Source of the DNA: Xanthostigma xanthostigma | Taxonomy: Eukaryota > Arthropoda > Insecta > Raphidioptera > Raphidiidae | Length of the DNA: 64,000 nt | Direction: 5' to 3' | Assembly (NCBI GenBank): GCA_963575645.1 | Contig: OY754466.1 | Coordinates: 13,866,001-13,930,000 of the forward strand | Part shown: piece by piece, positions 24,413-39,400 of the stretch | Position numbering within the stretch: the stretch's first letter is position 1 | Layout of the letters: each line of letters begins with the position of its first letter | Program-made: the position numbers and the translations under genes | Notes under the pieces: model-generated | Database searches by the model: none | What the model was told of the DNA's origin: nothing | The model's input: the letters and a program-made list of their open reading frames with translations, nothing else

Positions 24413-27400
24413 GTTAGAACAGGAAAATTCTCCATAACGAGAGAGAGACAGATATTGTAGATTATACACGCTAAACAGCTGACGTCACCAGCGTCTATAA
24501 CTAAAAACCATATTTAAAGTAACCGTCCCATGTATTTTTCTTTATTATTGTTTAATTTATGCGCGTCAACACTTACATTCGTATGCATGTGCAAATACTG
24601 TACATGATCACAACACTCGTCAAAATAAATTATTAGTAAGACCGAAAGGGCATATAAATTTATTTTTAAATAGTCCCCATAATTTCGCCATCAGAGCTTA
24701 TAATAAATTGCCCACATTATATAGAAATTTGGCTTCTCTAACGGCATATAAAAATAAAATAAAACATTTTTTAATTAAATCTGAATTTTACACTATTAAT
24801 GATTTTTTAAATTTGCAACTTTAAGCTTTTATGTAACTATGATGACATGTCAAATAAATGTATTTCACGTTTCCATTGACAAATAAAATATACTATACTA
24901 CTATTAGTTGGTTTTTCTATCAGAAGCGATCAGACGCTGATAATCTCAGCTGTTGTGCGTATATACTCTACAACCTATACTAATATATAAAGCTGAAGAG
25001 TTTGTTTATTTGTTTGTTTGGTAATCGGTTGAACGCGCTAATCTCAGGAACTACTGGTTCAAATTGAAATTTTTTTTGTTGGGTAGCCCATTTATCGAAG
25101 AAGACTATAGGCTATATAATATCACGCTACGACCAATAGGAGCATAGCATCAATGAAAAATGTTACAAAATGTATGAAGATTGACTCTATTCAATGAATA
25201 GAGTAAGTGTGATCCATTGAAGTTAATGATGAGTATTTGGAAAGAATTCCGTGGCATAAGGATCGAAAATAAAGCAATACTGAGATTTTTTTAAACTTGC
25301 ATTTAATACTAACGTTTCGATACGTTTTGTATCATCACTCTGAAGATGATACAAAACGTATCGAAACGTTAGTATTAAATGCAAGTTTAAAAAAATCTCA
25401 GTATTTCTTCATTTTCGATCCTTATGCCACGGAATTCTTTCCAAATACGTTACAAAATGTAACTAAAAATTTGTCAGTCCGACAAAAACTTTTGAACGGT
25501 AACAGTTTTGATTGTATAAGCGATTGTTGTTTTCATACAATCCTAATACTGTAGATTATAGACGCCCGACAACTTAGATTATCAACTTTTATTCGGAGTT
25601 TTGTTCGCATGAACGTCGATTTACTCGGAAATTCGCATGTGGCGGTTTTTACGGAAATCGTGATCTGTCAAAAGTAAGATTGTAGTATAAAAGAGAATTA
25701 CAGTAGAACCTCTTTAAGTCGAGCCTCAATAAGTCGAAAACTTCCAAAACTCGAAAAAAATGTTTTGTTCTCTTCTCTTCAAACACCCATTAGTCGAAAT
25801 CTCAACCCTCTATAGATCAAAATAATCAGTGAGTCTCTACAAGTCATTTCGGGACATATTTTCCCTCTATAACTCGAAAAAATAAATTAGACATCTGTAT
25901 CTCGAACATAGCAGTGTTCTCTAAATCAAAATTAGTTAGAATGAATCTTAGCCTCTACAAGTCAAATATATCCTTACAAAATCCGTCTAAGTCGAAATCC
26001 TTCATAAGTCTAAAACTCTATAACTCGATTTTTTTAGCGTGTCCCTTGAAGTTCTACTGTATTTAGAACGACATGTGAATTCACTTGCGTGAACGTTAAT
26101 CTTTCTCACATGATTCTTCGGTTCTGTCGGTGTACAAATTATTTTATCAATGAATTTTGTTTCATTAAAGTAAAACTAGAGTGACCTGTGCGAATTATTC
26201 GCACTAAATAAGTATAATAATTATCACTTTACAAAATTTTTTTTAAAATATGATTGCAGGTATTCAATTCGTTTTTAATTTTGCAATAACGTTCTTCTTT
26301 TTGTTGTATTACAATATGAAGCTCAGATGACAGATCGAAGAAATATTTTACTAAAATTGTCATATAGAGGCGCAAGTAGCAAAAGTGTTGAGCTAAGCCG
26401 TCAGATGGCATCATGCAGCATTGCTGTGACGTTGTTCAGCGTTGCTCGCTGTTTCAAAATTAAAGCCGTCGGATGGTAGTATGCAGTATTACAATATGAA
26501 GGTCAGATGACAGATCGAAGTGTTGATGTTGTTTCAAAATTAAAGCCGTCAGATGGCAGACGTTGTTCAGCGTTGCTGTTAATTAATTAATTTACAAAAA
26601 CAAAAGCAATAATACATTTTTTAGTTGTCGATGTCAGTAGAGAAAGCAATTATCTGTAAAATGATATATAATTTATGTGGAGAAATTGTGTGGTTTTTTC
26701 TAAAAAGGGAGGCAAACATCTTAACCTTAACGTATTAATATATATGATGTATATTTTAAAGAAAGAAAAACCTAAATCAGCGTCTTCAACAAGTGTCGGT
26801 GATGAGGTACGAAAGTTCGAAGATCCGGAACCAGTTATGTTGCCTGCTAGTATATATCCGTCCTCAGTAGGATGGAAAAGACCGGAAGAAATATTTGCCG
26901 ACAAGGTGAAAAAATTTAACTTTACGAGTCGTAATTTTAGATGTAGGGATATTCATTGAATTCATAATCTTAAAAAATCCTAAGCTCTAGAAATATGTTA
27001 TAGATTGCGCTGAATCCGAATATTACATTATTATTTTATACAGGCTGACGCCTTTCCAACATTACCTAGTTTTCGATTATTTTTCTATTTCTAAAAAAAG
27101 CACAAAAGTTAAACATGGAACATGTTTGTGAATTCAATGGATATCCCTAGATATATCTAAAATCGCGCTAAACATATCTGTAGCTAAAAATCTATTGGTT
27201 TTAGGCTATGCGCCCATGGATACTTTTTTTTAAACTCAAATAAAACCGTGCTAATTGTTAGTAGAAGTTTTGTTCCAAAAATAAGTATTGAAGGAGATTT
27301 GTTTGGTTGAGGAACAAGTTTGAAATAAGCTTTACCAGAGTATCGCTTGTAGCCAATGTTTCGAAAAATATATTTTCATCTCGTAACGTTGACCACAAGC

Positions 27401-30400
27401 GATACTCTGGTAAAGCTTATTTCAAACTTGTTCCTCAACCAAACAAATCTCCTTCAAATAAAACCATTTTCGATCAATTTGACCGAGAATTAAATCCTAT
27501 AAGGTTTGTGCGGGATCCTTTGTCTGTGTACGCGATACAGACGAAAATCTGCAGACGATGGGACCATCGTCTATACATTTTAATAACTTTGTACACTGTG
27601 CAGGTACTGAAAATGTATGACGAGCGTACTATTCTGGCAGACCTGGTGACCACAAATAAACATTTGGCTGGAAGCGAATGGATGCGCGATCTAATGACCT
27701 CAATCAGTACCCTGCAGTATATTGGATACACCCATGGCTTCACGATCGAGGGCGAAACTCCAACGTATTGCCCCAACACGGTAGCGTGGCAACCCTGGCA
27801 TCACATATACTCAATGTGCAAAGCTGGCAAAGGACAAAGTCACAAACCTCAAGTCAACACACTGGGTAAATTCACACTTTGACGTTTTTCTGTGAGGCAA
27901 AACTGCTTATGTCAAATTAATAAAATCTATATATCTGATGAATTTTTTACTCTATTTTATGTAAAGCTGCCTTTATTCACAGTTTTACAGGCGTCAATTT
28001 TTTTTTTTTGACACAAAAGTTTTTTATCTGATTTTAGTGAAATTTGGCGTTAATACATCCCTGAAATCTGGCAGCCATTTGCACTGACAGAAGTATAATA
28101 CGCGCCACGGATTTAAAAGGTTCGGAAGTTAGTCACAAACAGCGTCGCAAAGGCACATTTTAGAGCCGTTGTGACTCCCACTACCTCCTAGCTACCTGCA
28201 CGGAACGTGCGCTCGTCGGTGATTGGCCGTGATCGCTCGTTGCCTTTGTCACTTGTCGCTTTCCTGCTTTAAAGTAGGTACAGTCGAGTACGCTATTGTC
28301 AAGTTGTTATTGTTATTTTAGTTTTGTTGAGTTGCGAGTTTGTAATTTTTCAACAGACTGTACAAGCGCAAGCCTGCATTCGCATCTAACTTTCGAGCCT
28401 TTTTGATTCGTGGCACGTATTATACCATGTTATTACTATAGTCTACTAAATTTCAGGAATCATTTTGGCTCCGTGAAACCAGCCGCAACTTTGTTAGCCG
28501 CATGGACTAAAATGGGTGGGCTGGTTTGTGCTTCGTTTGTGCCTTTTCCTGCTTTAAAAATTTTCGTTCCTGCTTTTAGCGTTTCCAAGAAAATCGAAAA
28601 TTTTATAACTGCGGCCAGGATCACGCCAGCCGCAACTTTTTTGATTTTGTAATTTTTTTACTTGCGGCTGGTTTGTGCTTCGTTTGTGCCCTTTCCTGCT
28701 CCAAAAAAATTCGTTCCTGCTTTTCGCGTTTCCGAGAAAATCGAAGAAATTATAGCTGCGGCCAGGTTCACGCTAGCCGCAACTTTTTGGAATTTGTACA
28801 TTTTTTACTTGCGGCTGGTTTGTGCTTCGTTTGTGCCTTTTCCTGCTTAAAAAAATTTCGTTCCTGCTTTTCCCGTTCTCGAGAAAATCGAAAAAGAAAA
28901 TTCGGTAAGCGTGAAGTTAGCCGCAACTTTGTTAGCCGCACGGACCAAAATAGGTGGGATGGATTGAGCTTCGTTTGTGCCTTTTCCTGCTTAAAAAATT
29001 TTCGTTCCTGCTTTACGAGTTTCCGAGAAAAATACGAAAAAAGAAAATGCAATTCTACACTGACCGGCACAAAAAACGCAACACCTAAAATGATGACCAG
29101 TTTAGAATTGCAATAACTTTTAAACGTATCGCTCGATTTGAATGAGTTTTTTTTTATTTGAAAGGTCTATGCTTTGTCAATATTTCTGTAAGTGCTCTGC
29201 TCATTTTGGCGCTCTTCCATTTCGGCTGTAAAGAATAACGCTAATGCTCGTTTTCCCCATACACATTGAAATCTGTGTTTTTGCATATTCTCTACTTGCA
29301 GCTCGAAAAACTGTTTAGAACTGCTAAAGTATTATGATGCGGCTGATTAGTGCCTACTATGGAAAGTTTCCTGCCTTCATAATATGTTCGGAATATTTAA
29401 CCCTTTCTAGAGAAAATCGACATATTCTAATATATCTGTGTTTTCACGTATTCTTGACGTGCGGCTCGAGAAACTGTTTGGATCTGCTGAAGTATTATGA
29501 TGCGGATGATTAGTGCCTACTATGGAAAGATTCCTGCCTCCATAATATGTTCGGAATATTTAACCCTTTCTAAAGAAAATCGACATATTCTAATATATCT
29601 GTGTTTTTACTTATTCTGGACGTGCGGCTCGAGAAACTGTTTGGAACTGCTGATGTATTATGACGCGGCTGATTAGTGCCTACTGTGGAAAGATTCCTGC
29701 CTTCATAATATGTTCGGAAAACTTAACCCTCTCTGGAGAAAATCGACATATTCTAATATATCTGTGTTTTTACTTATTCTGGACGTGCGGCTCGAGAAAC
29801 TGTTTGGAACTGCTGATGTATTATGACGCGGCTGATTAGTGCCTACTATGGAAAGATTCCTGCCTTCATAATATGTTCGGAAAATTTAAACCTTTCTAGA
29901 GAAAATCGACATATTCTCATATATCTGTGTTTTTACGTATTCTGGATGTGCGGCTCGAAAAACTGTTTGGAACTGCTGAAATATTATGTTGCGGCTGATT
30001 AGTACCTACTATGGAAAGATTCCTGCCTTCATAATATGTTCGGAAAATTTAACCCTTTCCAGAGAAAATCGACATATTCTAATATATCTGTGTTTTTACG
30101 TATTCTCGACGTGCGGCTCTAAAAACTGTTTGGAACTGCTGAAGTATTGTGACGCGGCTGATAAGTGCCTACTATGAAAAGATTCCTGCCTTCATAATAT
30201 GTTCGGAAAATTTAACCCTTTCTAGAGAAAATCGACATATTCTAATATATCTGTGTTTTTACGTATTCTCGACGTGCGGCTCTAAAAACTGTTTGGAACT
30301 GCTGAAGTATTGTGACGCGGATGATTAGTGCCTACTATAAAAAGATTCCTGCCTTCATAATATGTTCGGAAAATTTAACCCTTTCTAGAGAAAATCGACA

Positions 30401-33400
30401 TATTCTAATATATCTGTGTTTTTACTTATTCTGGACGTGCGGCTCGAGAAACTGTTTGGAACTGCTGATGTATTATGACGCGGCTGATTAGTGCCTACTA
30501 TAGAAAGATTCCTGCCTCCATAATATGTTCGGAAAATTTAACCCTTTCTAGAGAAAATCGACATATTCTAATATATCTGTGTTTTTACTTATTCTGGACG
30601 TGCGGCTCGAGAAACTGTTTGGAACTGCTGGTGTATTATGACGCGGCTGATTAGTGCCTACTATAGAAAGATTCTTGCCTCCATAATATGTTCGGAATAT
30701 TTAACCCTTTATAGAGAAAATCGACATATTCTAATATATCTGTGTTTTTACGTATTCTGGACGTGCGGCTCGACAAACTGTTTGGAACTGCTAAAGTATT
30801 ATGACGTGGCTGATTAGTGCCTACTATGTAAAGATTCCTGCCTTCATAATATGTTCGGAAAATTTAACCCTTTCTAGAGAAAATCGACATATTCTCATAT
30901 ATCTGTGTTTTTACGTATTCTGGACGTGCGGCTCGAAAAACTGTTTGGAACTGCTAAAGTATTATGTTTCGGCTGATTAGTACCTACTATGGAAAGATTC
31001 CTGCCTTCATAATATGTTCGGAAAATTTAACCCTTTCCAGAGAAAATCGACATATTCTAATATATCTATGTTTTTACGTATTCTGGACGTGCGGCTCGAC
31101 AAACTGTTTGGAACTGCTGATGTATTATGACGCGGCTGATTAGTGCCTACTATGGAAATATTCCTGCTTTCATAATATATTCGGAAAATTTAACCCTTTA
31201 TAGAGAAAATCGACATATTCTAATATATCTGTGTTTTTACGTATTCTGGACGTGCGGCTCGACAAACTGTTTGGAACTGCTGAAGTATTATGACGTGGCT
31301 GATTAGTGCCTACTATGGAAAGATTCCTGCCTTCATAATATGTTCGGAAAATTTAACCCTTTTTGGAGAAAATCGACATATTCTAATACATCTATGTTTT
31401 TACGTATTCTGGACGTGCGGCTCGAAAAACTGTTTGGAACTGCTGAAGTATTATGACGTGGCTGATTAGTGCCTACTATGGAAAGATTCCTGCCTTCATA
31501 ATATGTTCGGAAAATTTAACCCTTTTTAGAGAAAATCGACATATTCTCATATATCTGTGTTTTTACGTATTCTGGACGTGCGGCTCGAAAAACTGTTTGG
31601 AACTGCTGAAGTATTATGTTGCGGCTGATTAGTACCTACTATGGAAAGATTCCTGCCTTCATAATATGTTCGGAAAATTTAACCCTTTCCAGAGAAATTC
31701 GACATATTCTAATATATCTATGTTTTTACGTATTCTGGACGTGCGGCTCGACAAACTGTTTGGAACTGCTGATGTATTATGACGCGGCTGATTAGTGCCT
31801 ACTATGGAAAGATTCCTGCCTTCATAATATGTTCGGAAAATTTAACCCTTTATAGAGAAAATCGACATATTCTAATATATCTGTGTTTTTACGTATTCTG
31901 GACGTGCGGCTCGACAAACTGTTGGGAACTGCTGAAGTATTATGACGTGGCTGATTAGTGCCTACTATGGAAAGATTCCTGCCTTCATAATATGTTCAGA
32001 AAATTTAACCCTTTCTGGAGAAAATCGACATATTCTAATATATCTATGTTTTTACATATTCTGGACGTGCGGCTCGAGAAACTGTTTGGAACTGCTGAAG
32101 TATTATGATGCGGATGATTAGTGCCTACTATAGAAAGATTTCTGCCTCCATAATATGTTCGGAATATTTAACCCTTTCTAAAGAAAATCGACATATTCTA
32201 ATATATCTGTGTTTTTACGTATTCTGGACGTGCGGCTCGACAAACTGTTTGGAACTGCTGAAGTATTATGACGTGGCTGATTAGTGCCTACTTTGGAAAG
32301 ATTCCTGCCTTCATAATATGTTCGGAAAATTTAACCCTTTTTGGAGAAAATCGACATATTCTAATACATCTATGTTTTTACGTATTCTGGACGTGCGGCT
32401 CGAAAAACTGTTTGGAACTGCTGAAGTATTATGACGTGGCTGATTAGTGCCTACTATGGAAAGATTCCTGCCTTCATAATATGTTCGGAAAATTTAACCC
32501 TTTCTAGAGAAAATCGACATATTCTCATATATCTGTGTTTTTACGTATTCTGGACGTGCGGCTCGAAAAACTGTTTGGAACTGCTGAAGTATTATGTTGC
32601 GGCTGATTAGTACCTACTATGGAAAGATTCCTGCCTTCATAATATGTTCGGAAAATTTAACCCTTTCCAGAGAAAATCGACATATTCTAATATATCTATG
32701 TTTTTACGTATTCTGGACGTTCGGTTTGACAAACTGTTTGGAACTGCTGATGTATTATGACGCGGCTGATTAGTGCCTACTATGGAAAGATTCCTGCCTT
32801 CATAATATGTTCGGAAAATTTAACCCTTTATAGAGAAAATCGACATATTCTAATATATCTGTGTTTTTACGTATTCTGGACGGGCGGCTCGACAAACTGT
32901 TTGGAACTGCTGAAGTATTATGACGTGGCTGATTAGTGCCTACTATGGAAAGATTCCTGCCTTCATAATATGTTCTGAAAATTAAACCCTTTCTAGAGAA
33001 AATCGACATATTCTCCTATATCTGTGTTTTTACGTATTCTGGACGTGCGACTCGAGAAACTGTTTGGAACTGCTGAAGTATTATGACGCGGCTGATTAGT
33101 GCCTACTATGGAAAGATTCCTGCCTTCATAATATGTTCGGAAAATTTAACCCTTTATAGAGAAAATCGACATATTCTCATATATCTGTGTTTTTACGTAT
33201 TCTGGACGTGCGGCTCGAAAAACTGTTTGGAACTGCTGAAGTATTATGTGTCGGCTGATTAGTACCTACTATGGAAAGATTCCTGCCTTCATAATATGTT
33301 CGGAAAATTTAACCCTTTTTGGAGAAAATCGACATATTCTAATATATCTATGTTTTTACGTATTCAGGACGTGCGGTTGGAGAAACTGTTTTGAACTGCT

Positions 33401-36400
33401 GAAGTATTATGATGCGGATGATTAGTGCCTACTATGGAAAGATTCCTGCCTCCATAATATGTTCGGAATATTTAACCCTTTCTAAAGAAAATCGACATAT
33501 TCTAATATATCTGTGTTTTTACGTATTCTGGACGTGCGGCTCGACAAACTGTTTGGAACTGCTAAAGTATTATGACGCGGCTGATTAGTGCCTACTATGG
33601 AAAGATTCCTGCCTTCATAATATGTTCGGAAAATTTAACCCTTTATAGAGAAAATCGACATATTCTAATAATCTGTGTTTTTACGTATTCTGGACGTGCG
33701 GCTCGAAAAACTGTTTGGAACTGCTGAAGTATTATGACGTGGCTGATTAGTGCCTACTATGGAAAGATTCCTGCCTTCATAATATGTTCGGAAAATTTAA
33801 CCCTTTCTAGAGAAAATCGACATATTCTCATATATCTGTGTTTTTACGTATTCTGGACGTGCGGCTCGAAAAACTGTTTGGAACTGCTGAAGTATTATGT
33901 TGCGGCTGATTAGTACCTACTATGGAAAGATTCCTGCCTTCATAATATGTTCGGAAAATTTAACCCTTTCCAGAGAAAATCGACATATTCTAATATATCT
34001 ATGTTTTTACGTATTCTGGACGTTCGGTTTGACAAACTGTTTGGAACTGCTGATGTATTATGACGCGGCTGATTAGTGCCTACTATGGAAAGATTCCTGC
34101 CTTCATAATATGTTCGGAAAATTTAACCCTTTATAGAGAAAATCGACATATTCTAATATATCTGTGTTTTTACGTATTCTGGACGGGCGGCTCGACAAAC
34201 TGTTTGGAACTGCTGAAGTATTATGACGTGGCTGATTAGTGCCTACTATGGAAAGATTCCTGCCTTCATAATATGTTCTGAAAATTAAACCCTTTCTAGA
34301 GAAAATCGACATATTCTCCTATATCTGTGTTTTTACGTATTCTGGACGTGCGGCTCGAGAAACTGTTTGGAACTGCTGATGTATTATGACGCGGCTGATT
34401 AGTGCCTACTATAGAAAGATTCTTGCCTCCATAATATGTTCGGAAAATTTAACCCTTTTTGGAGAAAATCGACATATTCTAATATATCTATGTTTTTACG
34501 TATTCTGGACGTGCGGCTCGAGAAACTGTTTTGAACTGCTGAAGTATTATGATGCGGATGATTAGTGCCTACTATGGAAAGATTCCTGCCTCCATAATAT
34601 GTTCGGAATATTTAACCCTTTTTAAAGAAAATCGACATATTCTAATAATCTGTGTTTTTACGTATTCTGGACGTGCGGCTCGAGAAACTGTTTGGAACTG
34701 CTGAAGTATTATGATGGGGATGATTAGTGCCTTCCATGGAAAGATTCCTGCCTTCATAATATGTTCGGAAAATTTAATCCTACCCAGAGAAAATCGACAT
34801 ATTCTCACAAATCTGTGTTTTTGCGTATTCTCCACTTGCGGCTCGAAAAACTGTTTAGAACTGCTGAAGTATTATGAAGCGGCTGATTAGTGCCTTATAT
34901 GGAAAGATTTCTGCCTTTCTAATATATTCGGAAAATTTAACCCTTTTTAGTGAAAATCGACATATTCTAACAAATCTGTGTCTTTACATATTCTCGACTT
35001 GTGGGCTCGAGAAACTGTTTAAACTACTGCATTATTATAAATTTCTGCAAAAAAATAGGAGAGCAAAAAATTTTTTTGAATTTTTAGTGATTTTTCAGAA
35101 TGCTGTATCTCAGGTAAAATTTGTCGTATTGAGGTTTTAAAAAAAGCATTTTAAAGCTCTGAATGTCTAGTTTTTAGAATTTTTGGCTTAAAATTTTTAG
35201 GAGCGAAGTCATCGCAAAATTCTAAGAAAGTACACGAAACAAATTTTTTTTTCATTTTTTGCGTTTTTTTTCTCGGTCTACGGGCTTGGAAAAACTTTTT
35301 ACTCAAAAATTATGATATGGCGTGTTCATCAGCTTTATATTCTTTTTTTAAATTTTTCTCTACGTTAATTTTTGACCCGGAGATATTCGACTACAAAAGC
35401 CTTTTTTTGACTGTAACCATCGATATCTCAGCAACTAATGATCAGACAGAAAATTGACGGGCAGTTTCAAAATCTCGAATAATTTTCCTACAAGGTTATG
35501 TAGTGTTCTTGGAAGAAGAAAATTTTCTTTCATCCTCGATATCAACTTGAAAAAAGTGAAAAAAAGTGACTTTTTGACTTGTTTTGCTAAGTCGACCTCA
35601 TCTTTGCTAATATCGGTGGAAAGTCTAATGCTTGTACGAATTTTTACACCTCGATGTACCCCCAAGAGCTCCGTAAATCGGTAGATCGATCTATCGAACG
35701 GTTTTTCCGGACCGCTTAATCAAAATTTCAGAAAAATTTAAAGGAGCAAATTCAATAAGCAAAAGATGCCCAATTGTGAAAGAATTGAAAAAAAATCAAA
35801 TTCATTTTTACGAACATTACAGAGTGTTCAGAATTGTAAATTTTGCTCCTTTAAATTTTTCTGAAATTTTGATTAAGCGGTCCGGAAAAACCGATCGATA
35901 GTTCGATCTGTCGATTTACGGAGCTCTTGGGGGTACAATGAGGTGTAAAAATTCGTACAAGCATTAGACTTGCCACCAATATTAGCAAATATGCGGTCAA
36001 CTTAGCAAAACAAGTCAAAAAGTCACTTTTTTTCACCTTTTTTCAAGTTAATATCGAGGATGAAAGAAAATTTTTTTCTTCCAAGAACACTACATAGCCT
36101 TGTAGGAAATTTATTCGAGATTTTGAAACTGCCCGTCAATTTTCTGTCTGATCATTAGTTGCTGAGATATCGATGGTTAAAATCAAAAGGATGCTTTTGT
36201 ATTCGTAGTCGAATATCTCCGGGTCAAATTAACGTAGAGAAAAATTTAAAAAAAGAAATTAAAGCTGAATGAACAGGCTATCAAGTCCACATCATGATTT
36301 TTGTGAAAAAAATTTTTCCAAGCCCGTGGACCGAGAAAAAAAGGCAAAAAATAAAAAAAAAATTTTTTTGTGTTCTTTCTTACAATTTCGCGATGACTGT

Positions 36401-39400
36401 CGCTCCTAAAAATTTTAAGCTAAGAAATCTGAAAACTAGACATTCAGCGCTTTAAAATGCTTTTTTTAAAATCTCAATGCGACTAATTTTAACTGAGATA
36501 CAGCTTTCTGAAAAATCACTAAAAATTCGAAAAATTTTTTTGCTCCCTTAATTTTTTGCAGAAATGTAGTAGACCTAGTGCATTCTTTAAATATACGGAA
36601 TGTTTCGTAATAGCACGGAGCCATAAGTACCTATGTATTTTCTTACAAATAATTGCCAAAAAAAAAAAAAAAAAACCTATAAATTTAGAGGTAAATTAAT
36701 TTTTATAACTAAGTCATTAAGAAACACAGATATTTTTTGACCATACAACTTTCAGAGTATTAATTCGAAATATCTACCCCTATCTTGTTGTTTTCTTGGG
36801 TTAATTAAAAATTAGATTTTTTAATTTAAGGGGGTACTCGCTCGAATTTTCGGAAAAAATCATACATTTTTGAACGGGTCTCAAAGAAAGAGGGAGGCAG
36901 ATAGAAAATTGATTTTTTTTATTTTACATAATCTTCATTTTACATATCCTTCTACCATATGTTCATTTTTTTTGACGCGCGCGCCCCACGCGCATGCGCA
37001 CAGCTGTCTGTATCTCAGGAGACCATTAAAAAAAGGCGGGTTCGATCAGCGCTTTCGAGAACATCCTAGAACAAAAAAAAAATTATTCTTAAAGTAGAAG
37101 AGTAAACTTCGCATTGACGGATGGAAATTAAAAAAAAATCGATTTTAGAGAAATGGCGCATCTACGAAAAAAACCTCGGAAACGCTAGAAAATTTGAGGA
37201 AAAAACGGTTACTGAATCGCGAAATTTTTTTTATCAGAATTTCCATCCGTCAACGCGAAGTTGGACTCTTCTACTTTAAGAATACATTTTTTTTGTTGTT
37301 CTAGGATGTTCTGGAAAGCGCTGATCGGGCCCGCCGTTTTTTCATTGTTACCTGAGATACAGACAGCTGTGCGCAAGCGCGTGGAGCGCGCGCGTCAAAA
37401 AAAATGGGCATATGGTAGAAGGATATGTAAATAAAATTTTAAAAAAATCAATTCTCTATCTGCCTTCCTCTTTCTTTGACACTCGTTCAAAAATGTATGA
37501 TTTTTTCCGAAAATTCGAGCGAGTACCCCCTTAAATGATTGTTTTTGCTTTTTCACTTAATTTCGTATCTTAATTATTCAAATGACTTTAAAAGTTAAAT
37601 GTGTCAGTACGCTCGCAAAGATAATCTTTTTAGTATAAGTCATCATTTTTGTAAAATGAATCCCATCAAAAACACAAATGTGAAAACGGGAGCCAAGTTT
37701 AATAATCAATAAATAAGGAATTGAGATCTAAAAAGGTGTCAAATTTTCACCAAGCAAGTGTTCGTTTATTATGATTTATACCTAAACTTCATGTTTATTT
37801 GTGTGAAAACTTGCCAATTGAAAACTTAGCACCTTTTTAGAACTCTTTTGCATTGAATTTTTACGCTTATGTTTTTGATGGGATTTCATTACTTTCTGTA
37901 AACAAATTATTATTATTTATCAGTCAAAAGTGATTTTTGAGAATATGTTGATTTTCTCTGGGAAGGATAAAATTTTCCGAACATATTATTATGAAGGCAG
38001 GAATCTTTCCATAGTAGGCATTAATCAGCCGCATAATAATACTTCAGCAGTTCAAAACAGTTTTTTGAGCCGCAATCCGAGAATATATAAAAACACAGAT
38101 TTGTGAGAATATGTCGAATTTCTCTAGAAAGGGTTAAATTTTCCGAACATATTATGAAGGCAGGAATCTTTCCATAGTAGGCACTAATCAGCTACGTCAT
38201 AATACTTCAGCAGTTCCAAACAGTTTCTCGAGCCGCACGTCCAGAATAAGTAAAAACACAGATATATGAGAATATGTCGATTTTCTCTAGAAAGGGTTAA
38301 ATTTTCCGAACATATTATAAAGGCAGGAATCTTTCCATAGTAGGCACTAATCAGCCACGTCATAATACTTCAGCAGTTCCAAACAGGTTGTCGAGCCGCA
38401 CGTCCAGAATACGTAAAAACACAGATATATTAGAATATGTCGATTTTCTCTATAAAGGGTTAAATTTTCCGAATATATTATGAAAGCAGGAATCTTTCCA
38501 TAGTAGGCACTAATCAGCCGCGTCATAATACTTCAGCAGTTCCAAACAGTTTGTCGAGCCGCACGTCCAGAATACGTAAAAACACAGATATATTAGAATA
38601 TGTCGATTTTCTCTATAAAGGGTTAAATTTTCCGAACATATTATGAAGGCAGGAATCTTTCCATAGTAGGCACTAATCAGCCGCGTCATAATACTTTAGC
38701 AGTTCCAAACAGTTTCTCGAGCCGCACGTCCAGAATAAGTAAAAACACAGATATATTAGAATATGTCGATTTTCTCCAGAGAGGGTTAAGTTTTCCGAAC
38801 ATATTATGGAGGCAGGAATCTTTCCACAGTAGGCACTAATCAGCCGCGTCATAATACATCAGCAGGTCCAAACAGTTTCGCGAGCCGCACGTCCAGAATA
38901 CGTAAAAACACAGATATATTAGAATATGTCGATTTTCTCTATAAAGGGTTAAATTTTCCGAACATATTATGAAGGCAGGAATCTTTCCATAGTAGGCACT
39001 AATCAGCCACGTCATAATACTTCAGCAGTTCCAAACAGTTTGTCGAGCCGCACGTCCAGAATACGTAAAAACACAGATATATTAGAATATCTCGATTTTC
39101 TCTATAAAGGGTTAAATTTTCCGAACATATTATGAAGGCAGGAATCTTTCCATAGTAGGCACTAATCAGCCGCGTCATAATACATCAGCAGTTCCAAACA
39201 GTTTGTCGAGCCGCACGTCCAGAATACGTAAAAACATAGATATATTAGAATATGTCGATTTTCTCCAAAAAGGGTTAAATTTTCCAAACATATTATGAAG
39301 GCAGGAATCTTTCCATAGTAGGTACTAATCATCCGCAACATAATACTTCAGCAGTTCCAAACAGTTTTTCGAGCCGCACGTCCAGAATACGTAAAAACAC

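Noticed and set aside
27307-27603. Upstream extension of Adgb exon 3
   Set aside because: The frame is open but runs through a perfect hairpin and has no androglobin-like content. A good acceptor lies at 27602-27603 in the right phase.
28673-29116. 147-codon open frame, identical on the other arm (42492-42935)
   Set aside because: It consists of the foldback subrepeats read through (repeated VCAFSCLKKFRSCF). Identity of the arms explains its conservation; no domain is recognisable.
32800-34312. Identical 69-codon minus-strand frames 1303 bp apart
   Set aside because: They are read-through of 163-bp monomers and reflect the eight-monomer duplication, not a gene.
29270-35030. Regular repeats resembling a CRISPR array
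   Set aside because: Monomers are contiguous with no spacers, 163 bp long, and lie in a eukaryotic intron.
35454-36036. Similar peptide frames on both arms of the core
   Set aside because: Similarity follows from the palindrome. The frames do not extend and match no family I know.
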